64,000 nucleotides of DNA from Serratia marcescens (GCF_001902635.1 NZ_MJAO01000002.1:1-64000); one strand, 5' to 3'. Numbered from the stretch's first letter, positions 17,273 through 26,283 are shown. Made by a program: numbers and translations. The notes: a model not told the origin generated them from the letters alone.

Positions 17273-18649
17273 ATGCAAAATGAAAAACAGGCCGTGGCCA
17301 GAAACTCGATGATCGCCAGCGGGTTGCTGGCCACGGGCAAATTCGTCGCCGGTATTTTTACCGGCAGTATTGGCCTGATATCCGAAGGGATCCACTCTTT
17401 TACCGACTTCATCGCTACCAGCATCACCTGGCTGGCGGTGCGCATCAGCGATAAGCCCGCCGACGACGATCACCACTTCGGCCACGGCAAGGTGGAGAAT
17501 TTGGCGGCGCTGTTCGAGGTGCTGCTGTTGCTCGGCGCCGCCGGTTGGATTGTCTATGAGGCGGGCAGCAGCCTGTTGGGGCAGCCGCATGAGATCGTCG
17601 CAGCGCCGGTGGTGATCGCCGTGTTGCTGATTTCCATCTGCGTCGATTTTTTCCGCGTGCGGGCGCTCAACCGCGTCGCCAAGGCCACCGACAGCGCGGC
17701 GCTGGAGGCGGATGCGCTGCATTTCTTCTCCGACATGCTTTCGTCTGGCGTGGTGCTGCTGGGCATGGTGTTTGTGCTGCTGGGCTTTGGCCGCGCGGAC
17801 GCCATCGCCGCACTGATCGTCGCCGGCTTTATCTTTGTCGCCGCGATCAAACTGGGCAAACGCTCCTTCGACTCACTGATGGACGCCGCGCCGGCCGGGG
17901 CCACCGAAGCGATCCGCGCCACGCTGGACAGCTTTCCGGCAGTGCTGGCCTGCGACAGCGTGCGCATTCGCAACGCCGGTGCGGTGCTGTTTGTCGAGAT
18001 TACGCTGGCGGTGTGCCGCACCTTGCCGCTGGAACGCATCGACGCGTTGAAGCGGGCGATCGTCGAGCGGCTGCGCGAGCAGTACGCCAAGGCGGAGTTC
18101 ACCGTGATTGCGGTGCCGCAGACCCGCAGCGATGAAGACATGGCGACGCGCATTCGGGCGATTGCTGCCAACCACGGCGCGCTGGTGCAGAATGTGGCCT
18201 TGCAACAACTGCCGACGCGCATGGCGATCAGTATGGACCTGGCGGTGCCGGCCAACGCCAGCGTGGCGCAGGCGCACGACATCGCCACGGAGATAGAAGG
18301 GATCCTGCGCCAGGCGATCGGCGAAGACACCGAGATCGAGACACATCTGGAGCCGCAGACGCCGCATTGGCTGGCCAGCGAAGACGTCTGTGCCGGGGAG
18401 CTGGCCGATATCCGTTTGATCCTGCAGTCGGCGCTGGAGCAGGGTGAAATGGTGCAAGATGTGCACAACATCCGCGCGCGCAAGACCGACAGCGGTATTA
18501 TCGTCAACTTCCACTGCCGGGTGTCGCCGGCGGTGAGCATCGCCGCCGCGCACGATGCGGTCGATCTGATCGAACGGCGGCTGCGTGCGCGTTATCCGGC
18601 CATTTCGCGCGCGATCGGGCACGTAGAACCGATCAAACCGGGCGTTTGA
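17273..18649 (+). CDS. Cation diffusion facilitator with extended C-terminal region
   Basis: This 458-residue inner-membrane CDF transporter has six helices in residues 1-205. The metal-site residues are visible as EGIHSFTDF in helix 2 and DALHFFSD in helix 5, and HHFGHGK lies on the loop. CDF proteins export Zn2+, Fe2+, Mn2+ or similar by proton antiport. The cytoplasmic tail is about 250 residues, where about 90 is usual, and seems to hold three ferredoxin-like ZT-dimer units. No strong ribosome-binding site exists for ATG 17273 or GTG 17261. Its 3' end overlaps the convergent phosphatase gene by 58 bp. Confidence 0.88.
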   Translation: MQNEKQAVARNSMIASGLLATGKFVAGIFTGSIGLISEGIHSFTDFIATSITWLAVRISDKPADDDHHFGHGKVENLAALFEVLLLLGAAGWIVYEAGSSLLGQPHEIVAAPVVIAVLLISICVDFFRVRALNRVAKATDSAALEADALHFFSDMLSSGVVLLGMVFVLLGFGRADAIAALIVAGFIFVAAIKLGKRSFDSLMDAAPAGATEAIRATLDSFPAVLACDSVRIRNAGAVLFVEITLAVCRTLPLERIDALKRAIVERLREQYAKAEFTVIAVPQTRSDEDMATRIRAIAANHGALVQNVALQQLPTRMAISMDLAVPANASVAQAHDIATEIEGILRQAIGEDTEIETHLEPQTPHWLASEDVCAGELADIRLILQSALEQGEMVQDVHNIRARKTDSGIIVNFHCRVSPAVSIAAAHDAVDLIERRLRARYPAISRAIGHVEPIKPGV

Positions 18650-19437
18650 GCCAGCTCGGCCAATTGCGGATAAACCACCGCGTTGGCCAACAGCAGCGGG
18701 TTGCCACGCCGCAACCCGTTGTTGCACATAAAATCATTTGCCACGCCGCCGGCTTCGCGCGTCAACACTAGCCCAGGCAGGCTGTCCCAGGCGTTCATGT
18801 GCGGTTCGTAATAGCCCAGCAGCCGGCCGGCGGCCACCTGAGCGGTCATCAACGCGCCGGAGCCGCTGCGCACAAACATGCCGCCCGCCTGTAACAAGCG
18901 GCAGATAAAGCCGCTGAATTCCTGCGCCGAGGCACGCGGTGAAATCCCGACGCCCATCACGCCATCTGCGACGCTGCGTCCGGCATGCACGCCGATCGGT
19001 GCCCCGTTGAGAAAGGCGCCGCCGCCGCGGCAGGCGCGGAACATTTCGCGGTGATTGGGATCGTACACCACGCCGATCGTCGGTTCGCCGTCGATCACCA
19101 CACCTATCGCGATACACCAGGTATGCAGCCCGTTCAGGAAACAGGCGGTGCCGTCGATCGGATCAACGACCCAAATGCAGGCGGCGTTATCGCCGCTGCT
19201 GCCGCTTTCTTCACCGAGAAAGCCGTCCTGGGGAAAGCGGCGGTTGATCATGCGGCGGATCAGCGCCTCGACGCGGCGGTCGGCCTCGCTGACCACGTCC
19301 TGCAACCCCTGTTTAAAATCGATCGCCAGGGTTTGCCGGCGTTGATAAAAGCTGAAGGCGAGATCGGCGGCAGCGCGGGCAATTTCACGGGCGAAGCGGT
19401 AACGCGCTTCGATGTCCTGTGGGGAAAGGGAAGTCAT
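18592..19437 (-). CDS. Inositol monophosphatase family protein
   Basis: This 281-residue cytoplasmic phosphatase has the three metal-site motifs of the family. GEESG lies near residue 74, WVVDPIDGT near 90, and the WDSLPG form of the WD-A-G motif near 217. Enzymes of this family hydrolyse inositol-1-phosphate, 3'-phosphoadenosine-5'-phosphate or sugar phosphates; the substrate here is not clear. The last 58 bp overlap the convergent CDF gene. Confidence 0.88.
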   Translation of the reverse strand: MTSLSPQDIEARYRFAREIARAAADLAFSFYQRRQTLAIDFKQGLQDVVSEADRRVEALIRRMINRRFPQDGFLGEESGSSGDNAACIWVVDPIDGTACFLNGLHTWCIAIGVVIDGEPTIGVVYDPNHREMFRACRGGGAFLNGAPIGVHAGRSVADGVMGVGISPRASAQEFSGFICRLLQAGGMFVRSGSGALMTAQVAAGRLLGYYEPHMNAWDSLPGLVLTREAGGVANDFMCNNGLRRGNPLLLANAVVYPQLAELAQTPGLIGSTCPIAREMAG

Positions 19438-19503
19438 GGCAGGCTCGATAGCGAAGAACGAATCGGTTTACCCTGCCATAAAAGGATGAAGGTAATGTGT
19501 CGC

Positions 19504-19944
19504 TCAGCGCGGCGGGTATGAAAACTGCAGCCGCATCATGGCATCGGCGGCGGAAAGCGGTTCGGTCGTGGCCCCGGCCGGGATGACCGACCGCCAAAAT
19601 GCCAGCCCGTGCGAATTATCCTGGCTGACCGACAGCGACCAGCCGCCGGGATGCTGCGCAAACAAGGCACGGGCGGCCTGTTGCCCCATTCCGGTGCGTC
19701 GCCACTCGGGCTTGATGTAGAACTCCGCCATTTCGACGCTGGCGCTGTCCAGGCGCCTGACCAGCGCGAAACCGGCCGTTTGCCGATCGTTCAAGATCAA
19801 ATAAGGGTAGCGGCCGGCTTCGCGCCAGTAGAGCGGCAGATAGGGGTAAGCCTGATCGGCGCCCAGCTCGCGAAGGCAGTCGGACAGCATGGCCGCCAAC
19901 AACGGCCGTTGCGCGCGCGAGGCCTGTTCAAGGGAAAAGGACAT
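19504..19944 (-). CDS. GNAT-family N-acetyltransferase
   Basis: This 146-residue protein has the GNAT core. The AEFYIKPEWRRTGMGQQAA stretch (residues 72-90) forms the acetyl-CoA loop, and a C-terminal LAFWRSVIP segment follows. Acceptor specificity is unknown. The ATG at 19944 follows GGAGGG; the longer reading with five extra codons is less likely. Confidence 0.85.
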   Translation of the reverse strand: MSFSLEQASRAQRPLLAAMLSDCLRELGADQAYPYLPLYWREAGRYPYLILNDRQTAGFALVRRLDSASVEMAEFYIKPEWRRTGMGQQAARALFAQHPGGWSLSVSQDNSHGLAFWRSVIPAGATTEPLSAADAMMRLQFSYPPR

Positions 19945-19957
19945 GTCGCCCTCCGTC

Positions 19958-19984
19958 AAAAAATGGGCCGCCGGGCGGCGGCCC
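19958..19984 (-). terminator. Rho-independent terminator of the ABC-F gene
   Basis: An 8-bp GC stem (19965-19972 with 19977-19984) is followed on the minus strand by A and six T, eight bases after the ABC-F stop codon. Confidence 0.85.
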
Positions 19985-19991
19985 GTCGGGG

Positions 19992-21722
19992 TTAGCCCAG
20001 ATTCAACCGGGCGGTGATGTCGGCAATCTCGCGGCGCCAGCGCGCCTGAAGCTCCGGTTTCTGGTGTTTCGGCTTACGCGCCAGGTCGTCCTCCAGTTTG
20101 CTTTCTAGGGCGAACAGGGCGGTCAACAGCGCTTCTTCGCCTTCCAGCCGCGCCTCTGGCGTCGAGCCGTCCGTGTTGGCCTTGTTCACCGTCGGCAGCG
20201 CCGGCGTTTCGCCCGCCAAGCGCTGATACACCGGCGCCAGATCGTGCCATTCCTCCAGTTTTTGCTGGTCGATCAGCCAAAAGCGGTTGCAGCTCTGTTC
20301 GATCAGCATCCGGTCGTGGGTGACCAACATGACGGCGCCGGCGAACTGGCGCAGCGTTTCCGCCAGCTCTTCTTTGCCCGCCATGTCCAGGTGGTTGGTG
20401 GGTTCGTCCAGCAGCAGCAGCGAATGGTTGGCCAGCGTCAGGCCGACAAACAGCAGCCGCGAACGTTCACCGCCGCTTAGCGAACGGATCTGCTGATGGT
20501 GGCGCAGGTAAGGGAAACCGGCGCCGATCAGCGCCATTTTACGCTGTTCCTCGGTCAGCGGCGCAAACTGCGCCAGCGCTTCGCTTAACGTATCTTCATC
20601 GCGCAACTGTTGCAGGCTTTGATCGTAATAACCGATGCGCACGCGCGGATGGAAGAGCGCCGAGCGTTCCGTTTGTTGCTGATACGCCTGCCACAGGCGG
20701 CGCAGCAGCGACGATTTTCCGCAGCCGTTGCGCCCGACGATGGCGATGCGATCGCCGCTTTTAACACGCAAATGTTCCAGGCTGAACAGCACCGGCGCAT
20801 CCGGCGCAGGACGAACATCCCATTGCGGCAGAGCCAGCAGCCGATCGGCGTCCAGCGCCTCTCCCCGCAGCCGCAGCCGCCACGGGCTGCCGGCGGTCAG
20901 GGTGGTTTGCTCCTCTTTCAACCGATCGACGCGCTTCTCCATTTGCTTGGCCTTGCGCGCCAGGTCTTCGTTGTCGTACACCTTGCCCCAGGTTGCCAGC
21001 CGTTTGGCGCTTTTTTCCACCCGGTCGATCTCTTTCTGCTCGGCCTGGCGCCGATGCTCGTCCGCGGCGTCCTGCTCAGCCAACGCGCTGCGCGCTGCAG
21101 AACAGGGTAAACGGAAGAACTGCAGCGTTTTGTCGCGCAGGATCCAGGTGCAGTTGGTCACCTGATCGAGCAGATAGCGATCGTGTGATACCAGCACGAA
21201 GCTACCGCTCCAGCTGCGCAAGAACTGCTCCAGCCACAGCAGCGTGGGCAGATCCAGATGGTTGCTGGGCTCGTCCAGCAGCAGCAGATCGGGCCGGCGG
21301 ATCAGCGCGCGCGCCAACAGCAAGCGGGTATGCTGGCCGCCGCTGAGGGTGCCGGCGGTCAATGCCCAGTCCGCCGGTTCAAACCCCAGCTCGGCGAGCA
21401 GCGCTTCACAGCGCCAGCGTTCGCTGAGGTGTTGTCCCGTCGGCAGGCATGCCGACACGGCTTCCAGCAGGGTGCTGGCGTGCAACTCAGGCGGCAAGTG
21501 CTGTTCAATGCGCGCCATCAGGCATTGGTGTGACAATGTCACTGTTCCGGTGTGCGCGGGCAGGGCGCCGCTGAGGATTTGCAGCAGGGTGCTTTTGCCG
21601 CAGCCGTTGTCGCCGATCAAACCGATGCGATCGCCTTTTTTCAGGCTGAAGGAAATCTCGCTCAGCAGGGTGCCGAACGCGTTGTCGTAACCGACAGATT
21701 GTGCAGACAGTAGTGTGCTCAT
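19992..21722 (-). CDS. ABC-F family ATPase, ribosome-associated type
   Basis: This 576-residue soluble protein has two ABC cassettes and no membrane segment, as expected of ABC-F proteins that act at the ribosomal E site in translation control or antibiotic resistance. Cassette 1 has GDNGCGKST, LSGGQHTR and LLLLDEPSNHLD. Cassette 2 has GRNGCGKSS, LSGGERSR and LLLLDEPTNHLD. Both Walker B glutamates are intact. A charged helical linker of about 100 residues (QAEQKEIDRVEKSAKRLATW) joins them, and a C-terminal coiled segment follows. The gene is preceded by a translated-looking leader peptide and hairpins, suggesting ribosome-sensed induction. Confidence 0.92.
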   Translation of the reverse strand: MSTLLSAQSVGYDNAFGTLLSEISFSLKKGDRIGLIGDNGCGKSTLLQILSGALPAHTGTVTLSHQCLMARIEQHLPPELHASTLLEAVSACLPTGQHLSERWRCEALLAELGFEPADWALTAGTLSGGQHTRLLLARALIRRPDLLLLDEPSNHLDLPTLLWLEQFLRSWSGSFVLVSHDRYLLDQVTNCTWILRDKTLQFFRLPCSAARSALAEQDAADEHRRQAEQKEIDRVEKSAKRLATWGKVYDNEDLARKAKQMEKRVDRLKEEQTTLTAGSPWRLRLRGEALDADRLLALPQWDVRPAPDAPVLFSLEHLRVKSGDRIAIVGRNGCGKSSLLRRLWQAYQQQTERSALFHPRVRIGYYDQSLQQLRDEDTLSEALAQFAPLTEEQRKMALIGAGFPYLRHHQQIRSLSGGERSRLLFVGLTLANHSLLLLDEPTNHLDMAGKEELAETLRQFAGAVMLVTHDRMLIEQSCNRFWLIDQQKLEEWHDLAPVYQRLAGETPALPTVNKANTDGSTPEARLEGEEALLTALFALESKLEDDLARKPKHQKPELQARWRREIADITARLNLG

Positions 21723-21834
21723 TGCTTACTCAAGAGTTACAGGCATGACAATGCCTATCGTCAAACATCGCTGACGACAACCCGGTAAGCCGGAGGGAAG
21801 ATCTCGGATTTTAGTAAGCTTCGCTCAAGCTGGG
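21723..21834 (-). promoter_or_regulatory. Structured attenuator-like leader of the ABC-F gene
   Basis: Between the leader ORF stop and the ABC-F ATG lie several stems: AGCTT/AAGCT (21817-21831), TCGTCA/TGACGA (21758-21777) and AGGCAT/ATGCCT (21741-21756). GCTTACT (21724-21730) is also a perfect partner of AGTAAGC (21813-21819). That long-range pairing touches the region just before the ATG and competes with the first hairpin. The complementarity is seen; the switching is inference. Confidence 0.55.
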
Positions 21835-21918
21835 TTATCGCAGCACGATACCGGTAATGCTTGAGCGGCGGCGATTACCAAAGAAGTGTGAGAAAATAAA
21901 CAATTCACACGACAGCAT
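21835..21918 (-). CDS. 27-residue leader peptide upstream of the ABC-F gene
   Basis: An ORF of 27 codons begins MLSCELFIF, contains an NRRRSS run and ends GIVLR. It has the strongest ribosome-binding site in the region (AAAGGAGG, six to seven bases before ATG). It is followed by alternative hairpins before the ABC-F start. Leader peptides of this type control several antibiotic-resistance ABC-F and erm genes by drug-induced ribosome stalling. I do not recognise this peptide, and its regulatory role is inferred from layout. Confidence 0.65.
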   Translation of the reverse strand: MLSCELFIFSHFFGNRRRSSITGIVLR

Positions 21919-21960
21919 AGTAATCCTCCTTTTATTGGTTGCAGGTTAATCGGTGGCAGG

Positions 21961-21966
21961 AGTATA
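21961..21966 (-). promoter_or_regulatory. Candidate -10 element of the ABC-F leader transcript
   Basis: TATACT on the minus strand lies about 43 bases upstream of the leader-peptide ATG. No clear -35 is seen, so confidence is low. Confidence 0.35.
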
Positions 21967-22151
21967 GAGCGATTTACGCGGTGCCGCCAGCGAGAAAGCG
22001 CCTGAATAATCAGCAGGCTAAGCGCCGCGGGGGCGAGTGGCGCACAATGGGAATAATTACTGTATTTCGGCCGACATTAAGCAGCTATTATAATTAGCGT
22101 TTATGGTTAAGCGACGGTACATCCGCCGCCTGTTCGTTTGTCTATCAGATA

Positions 22152-24602
22152 ATGATGCTGAGCACTGAATTTATGTTAAAGCCTCGCCCGTTCCTGCTGT
22201 TGTTGTTATTGCTGTTGGGTTTGCCGCTGACGCCGCTCGCCGCCGTCGCCGCCACCCAGGATGATCCCGCCGCCGAAAGCGCGCCCGATCCCGTCACGCA
22301 GCTGAAAGCTGCGCAGAAGCAGCTGGACAGCATGAAGCAGCTGGTTTCCAAAGCCACTACCGATACCCAGCTCAGCAAGCTGCGGCTGGCGACCGACGAC
22401 CTGGTCGCCGGCATGGAAAAACTGTCTACCGACCTGCAGCCGGTGCAGGAAAAGCTGCAGGCGCAGCTGGACGTATTGGGGCCGGCCCCGGCTGCCGGCG
22501 CGCTGCCGGAAACCCCGGCGGTGGCCCAACAGCGCAATGCGCTGAACAACAGCAAAAAACAGCTGGACGATGCGGTAAAACGTGCGCAGGCCATCAAGAG
22601 CAGCGCCTTCGATCTGGGGCAACAGATCAGCGACCTGCGTCGGGTGGCGTTTAAAACCCAGCTGGCGCTGAATACCGGCAGTATTTTGGGCACCAAATTC
22701 TGGGCGCCGGTGGTGCAACCGTCCGAGGATGACGTGCAGCGGCTGGATCAGTTTAACGCCGAGATGAAAGCGGCCTGGGATGCCGGCTGGCAGGAGGAGT
22801 GGCGTTACGGCACCCTGGCGTTGCTGGTGCTGGCGGTGTTTGTCTGGTCTTGGGGGCGTTATTTCTCCGAGCGTTTCCTGGCCTGGGTCAGCATTCGCTT
22901 CCTGCCGGACGGGCGACTGCGCCGCAGCTTTATGGCCATCATTACCGTGGCGGTGACGGTGATCACCACCTCGATCGCGCTGAACCTGCTGTATTACGTC
23001 TTTATTCGCGTGCAGCCGCTGCCGGTGATGCTGGAAGATTTCGCCGAAGGCTTCAACCGCCTGGGGATTTTCTGCGCGCTGATCGCCGGCCTGGGGCGTG
23101 CGGCGCTGTCGCTGAATCGTCCGTCGTGGCGCCTGGCCTCGCTGGATAACGAAGTGGCCGCCGGGCTGCGTTACTTCTCGCCGCTGTTGGCCGGCCTGGC
23201 GCTGGCGTTTGGCACCGTGGAGCTGATCAACAATGTGGTGAGCGCCTCGTTGGCCACCACCATCTTCGGCAACGGCCTGGTGGCGGGGCTGATCGGCATG
23301 GTGCTGCTGGCGATGCCGCTGCGCGGCCAACGCATCCGCCGCCGTCTGGAAATACAGGGCGCGCACCTGGAGAAACGCACGTTGGTCGGCGGATTGGTAC
23401 ACATCGTCACCCTGGTGTGCTCGATGGTGATCCTGCTGTCGCTGCTGATCGGCTATATCGCCTTCGCCCGCTTCCTGACCTATCAGCTGATTTGGGTGGT
23501 GCTGGTGCTGATGGCGTTCTACTTTATGGTGCTGTTCACCACCGACCTGTGCGCCGCGCTGTTTTCGCCGCAGACCGCCAGCGGCAAGACGCTGAAGAAA
23601 ACGCTCAGCTTCAAGGATCGCCATCTGGAGCAGCTGTCGATCATCACCACCGCACTGGCCAAATGTTCGCTGCTGCTGTTGATGATCGTCGCACTGTTCA
23701 ACGGTTCGTTCGGCAGCACCACGCCGGGCTCGTTGATGGACAAAATTGTCTCCATTCTGACCGGCGAAGGGTTGCAGCGTTTCAACATCGTGCCCGGCAA
23801 CCTGCTCAACGCGGTGATCTGCCTGGCGATCGGCATTTACATTCTACGCGCGGTGCGGCGTTGGCTGGGGGCGGAACTGCTGCCGAAAACCATCTCGGAC
23901 GTCGGGATTCGCGCCTCGCTGGTGACGCTGTTCAGCAATATCGGCTATGTGCTGGTGATTCTGATCACCCTGGCGGCGCTGGGTATCCAGTGGAACAACC
24001 TGGCGTGGATCGTCAGCGCCCTGTCGGTCGGTATCGGTTTCGGTTTGCAGGAAATCGTGAAGAACTTCATTTCCGGCCTGATCCTGCTGACCGAACGCCC
24101 GGTGAAGGTGGGGGATATGATCGGCATCGGCGGCGTGGAAGGCGACGTGCGGCGCATCAACGTGCGCGCCACCGAGATCCAGCTCAGCGACCGTTCGACC
24201 ATGATCGTGCCGAACTCGCAGCTGATCTCGCAGAACGTGCGCAACGCCACCATGGGCAACGCGCAAGGGGTAGTGACCATCGCGCTGACGTTCCCGACCT
24301 CCATCGATCCGGAACAGGTGCGCAATATCTTGCTCAGCGCTTACAACGAGTACGAAACCATTCTGGAGACGCCGGCGCCTTACGTGCGCTTTAGCCAACT
24401 GGGGCCGGACGGCATTATCCTGAGCGTGACCGGCTACGTGCAGAGCCCGCGTATGGTCGGCGCTACCAAGAGCGAATTGCTGTTCAACATCCTCAAACTG
24501 CTGCGTGCGCAGGAAGTGAGCCTGTCCAGCCCGCAGGAAGTGGTGTTCATGAAGCAGCAGGCGACGCGATATCAGGCCAACGAAGAGGAACACTCCTCCT
24601 AG
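22152..24602 (+). CDS. Large MscS-type mechanosensitive channel with DUF3772 periplasmic domain
   Basis: This protein of about 816 residues is an inner-membrane channel of the large MscS/MscK-like group. A signal peptide (LLLLLLLLGLPLTPLAAVAA) leads to a helical coiled periplasmic region at residues 40-210 (DUF3772 type). About ten membrane helices follow, then the MscS pore helix and beta domain from about 610 (WIVSALSVGIGFGLQEIVKNF, then PVKVGDMIGIGG). It should open under membrane tension to release solutes on osmotic downshock. Starts at 22152 and 22173 both lack a clear ribosome-binding site. The later one (MLKPRPF) gives a more typical signal peptide. Confidence 0.9.
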   Translation: MMLSTEFMLKPRPFLLLLLLLLGLPLTPLAAVAATQDDPAAESAPDPVTQLKAAQKQLDSMKQLVSKATTDTQLSKLRLATDDLVAGMEKLSTDLQPVQEKLQAQLDVLGPAPAAGALPETPAVAQQRNALNNSKKQLDDAVKRAQAIKSSAFDLGQQISDLRRVAFKTQLALNTGSILGTKFWAPVVQPSEDDVQRLDQFNAEMKAAWDAGWQEEWRYGTLALLVLAVFVWSWGRYFSERFLAWVSIRFLPDGRLRRSFMAIITVAVTVITTSIALNLLYYVFIRVQPLPVMLEDFAEGFNRLGIFCALIAGLGRAALSLNRPSWRLASLDNEVAAGLRYFSPLLAGLALAFGTVELINNVVSASLATTIFGNGLVAGLIGMVLLAMPLRGQRIRRRLEIQGAHLEKRTLVGGLVHIVTLVCSMVILLSLLIGYIAFARFLTYQLIWVVLVLMAFYFMVLFTTDLCAALFSPQTASGKTLKKTLSFKDRHLEQLSIITTALAKCSLLLLMIVALFNGSFGSTTPGSLMDKIVSILTGEGLQRFNIVPGNLLNAVICLAIGIYILRAVRRWLGAELLPKTISDVGIRASLVTLFSNIGYVLVILITLAALGIQWNNLAWIVSALSVGIGFGLQEIVKNFISGLILLTERPVKVGDMIGIGGVEGDVRRINVRATEIQLSDRSTMIVPNSQLISQNVRNATMGNAQGVVTIALTFPTSIDPEQVRNILLSAYNEYETILETPAPYVRFSQLGPDGIILSVTGYVQSPRMVGATKSELLFNILKLLRAQEVSLSSPQEVVFMKQQATRYQANEEEHSS

Positions 24603-24615
24603 TTCAGCCCTGAGG

Positions 24616-24643
24616 CGGCGGGCCGTTAACCGACGGCCCGCCG
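24616..24643. terminator. Strong hairpin between convergent genes
   Basis: An 11-bp stem (24616-24626 with 24633-24643) lies between the MscS gene and the small lipoprotein gene. There is no T tract, so it may be bidirectional or only a stabilising structure. Confidence 0.5.
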
Positions 24644-24650
24644 AACGCGG

Positions 24651-24818
24651 TTAGTACATCGACGGCTCTACCGATTGCGAGCAGTCGCTGTTGGCGCTGG
24701 ATTTGGTGCAGGTATAAGGCTCATTCGGCGACGCCGAAGGCGCATTCGACGGGCCGCCGCCACCGCCGATACAACCGCTCAGCATCAGCATCAAAAACAC
24801 GAGAATTATCTTCTTCAT
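24651..24818 (-). CDS. Small lipoprotein (55 residues)
   Basis: The protein starts MKKIILVFLML and has a lipobox LSGC with the lipidated cysteine at residue 16. A glycine/proline/serine-rich stretch follows, then a short tail with two more cysteines (YTCTKSSANSDC) that could form a disulfide. The mature part is about 40 residues. GGAGG lies eight bases upstream of ATG 24818. A longer frame reading through this gene has no support. Function unknown. Confidence 0.75.
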   Translation of the reverse strand: MKKIILVFLMLMLSGCIGGGGGPSNAPSASPNEPYTCTKSSANSDCSQSVEPSMY

Positions 24819-24950
24819 CTCACCGTCCTCCATTGCGATTCCTCCCTTAAGTATATGTCGGGAAAGCGAACGGCACCGCCTGCCGGTGCGATCTATACTC
24901 CGTTGATGGCGTTTCGGCGCACAACGTCGGCGAATAGTGAGGAGAGCAAG

Positions 24951-25766
24951 ATGCAAACCGACGACGACTTGACCCACTTTGCCGCGCAGGGCGCGCCGCC
25001 GTTGCCGCCCGCTTCCAGACAGGGCTTTGTCGAACATGACGGTGCGCGTATCTGGTATGCCGCCTATGGCGCGGCTCCGACGGTGATCCTGCTGCACGGC
25101 GGCCTGGGCCACAGCGGCAACTGGGGGTATCAGCTGCCGGCGCTGTTGGCTGCCGGGTATGGCGTGCTGGTCATCGACAGCCGCGGGCACGGGCGTAGCA
25201 CGCGCGACGCCCGGCCTTACCGTTACGATCGGATGGCCGATGACCTGTTGGCGGTGATGGACGCGTTGCCGCTCCCACACGCCGTGCTGGCGGGCTGGAG
25301 CGACGGCGCCTGCGTGGCGCTTATCGCCGCCCATCGGGCGCCACAGCGGGTGGACGGCGTCTTTTTCTTCGGTTGCAATATGGACGCCAGCGGCGTTAAA
25401 CCGCCGGCCGTCAGCCCGATCGTCGAGCGCTGCTTCGCGCGCCACGTGCAGGACTATGCCGCCTTGTCGCCGACGCCGGAGGCATTCGACGCGTTCGTCG
25501 CTGCCGTGAGCCTGATGATGAGCAGCCAGCCGAACTACACCGCACAGGAGTTGGCGGCCATTCGTGTGCCGGTGACGGTCGTCCACAGCGAACACGATGA
25601 GTTTATCCGCGCCGAGCATGCCGCCTACCTGAGCGGCAGCATTCCCGGTGCCCGTCTGGTGACGCTGCCGGGCGTCAGCCACTTCGCGCCGCTGCAGCGG
25701 CCGGCGTTGTTCAATCGTGCGCTGCTGGATTTTCTCGCCGAGGTGATGCCGCAGCCTGCACGTTAA
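24951..25766 (+). CDS. Alpha/beta hydrolase
   Basis: This 271-residue cytoplasmic hydrolase has the oxyanion segment LLHGGLGHSG near 47 and DSRGHGRS near 80. The nucleophile elbow GWSDGA lies near 123, an acid in HSEHDEF near 212, and the histidine in GVSHFAP near 243. The triad is complete. No substrate can be assigned. AGGAG lies seven bases before the ATG. A GNAT gene follows 55 bp downstream. Confidence 0.9.
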   Translation: MQTDDDLTHFAAQGAPPLPPASRQGFVEHDGARIWYAAYGAAPTVILLHGGLGHSGNWGYQLPALLAAGYGVLVIDSRGHGRSTRDARPYRYDRMADDLLAVMDALPLPHAVLAGWSDGACVALIAAHRAPQRVDGVFFFGCNMDASGVKPPAVSPIVERCFARHVQDYAALSPTPEAFDAFVAAVSLMMSSQPNYTAQELAAIRVPVTVVHSEHDEFIRAEHAAYLSGSIPGARLVTLPGVSHFAPLQRPALFNRALLDFLAEVMPQPAR

Positions 25767-25821
25767 CGTTCGTTGTTCTATGCTGGATGCGGGTCATCCC
25801 TACATCATCGAAGAGGACATC

Positions 25822-26283
25822 ATGAACGAAAGCATCGTGGTCAGGGCGTTGGAAGCGCGAGATTACGCCGCCTGGCTGGCGTTGTGGCAAGGGTATAACG
25901 CATTTTACGGTCGTCAGGGAACAACGGCGCTGCCGGATGAGGTGACGCAGACCACCTGGCGACGTTTTTTCGACGCCTACGAGCCGATGTACGCGCTGGT
26001 CGCCGAGCATCGGGGAGAGGTGGTCGGATTGACGCATTATCTCTTGCATCGCAGCACCATTCAGCTGCAGCCCAACTGTTATCTGCAGGATCTGTTTACT
26101 GCCGAAGCGGTGCGCGGCAAGGGGGTGGCGAGGGCGCTGATCGCGGCGGTCTACGACCGCGCCCAGCAGCTGGGGCTGCCGCGCGTTTACTGGAATACCC
26201 ATGAAACCAACCAGACCGCTATGCGGTTGTACGACCGGGTGGCGGAGCGCCCCGGCTTTGTGATGTACCGCAAGGCGCTTTGA
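25822..26283 (+). CDS. GNAT-family N-acetyltransferase
   Basis: This 153-residue protein has the GNAT acetyl-CoA motif LQDLFTAEAVRGKGVARALI near residue 90 and the downstream HETNQTAMRLYD segment typical of the family. AGAGG lies five bases before ATG 25822; a start 14 codons earlier is unsupported. It probably shares a transcript with the hydrolase. The acceptor is unknown. Confidence 0.87.
   Translation: MNESIVVRALEARDYAAWLALWQGYNAFYGRQGTTALPDEVTQTTWRRFFDAYEPMYALVAEHRGEVVGLTHYLLHRSTIQLQPNCYLQDLFTAEAVRGKGVARALIAAVYDRAQQLGLPRVYWNTHETNQTAMRLYDRVAERPGFVMYRKAL

Noticed and set aside
24651-25682. 343-codon minus-strand reading of the small lipoprotein
   Set aside because: Only the last 55 codons have a ribosome-binding site, signal peptide and lipobox; the rest is antisense to the alpha/beta hydrolase.
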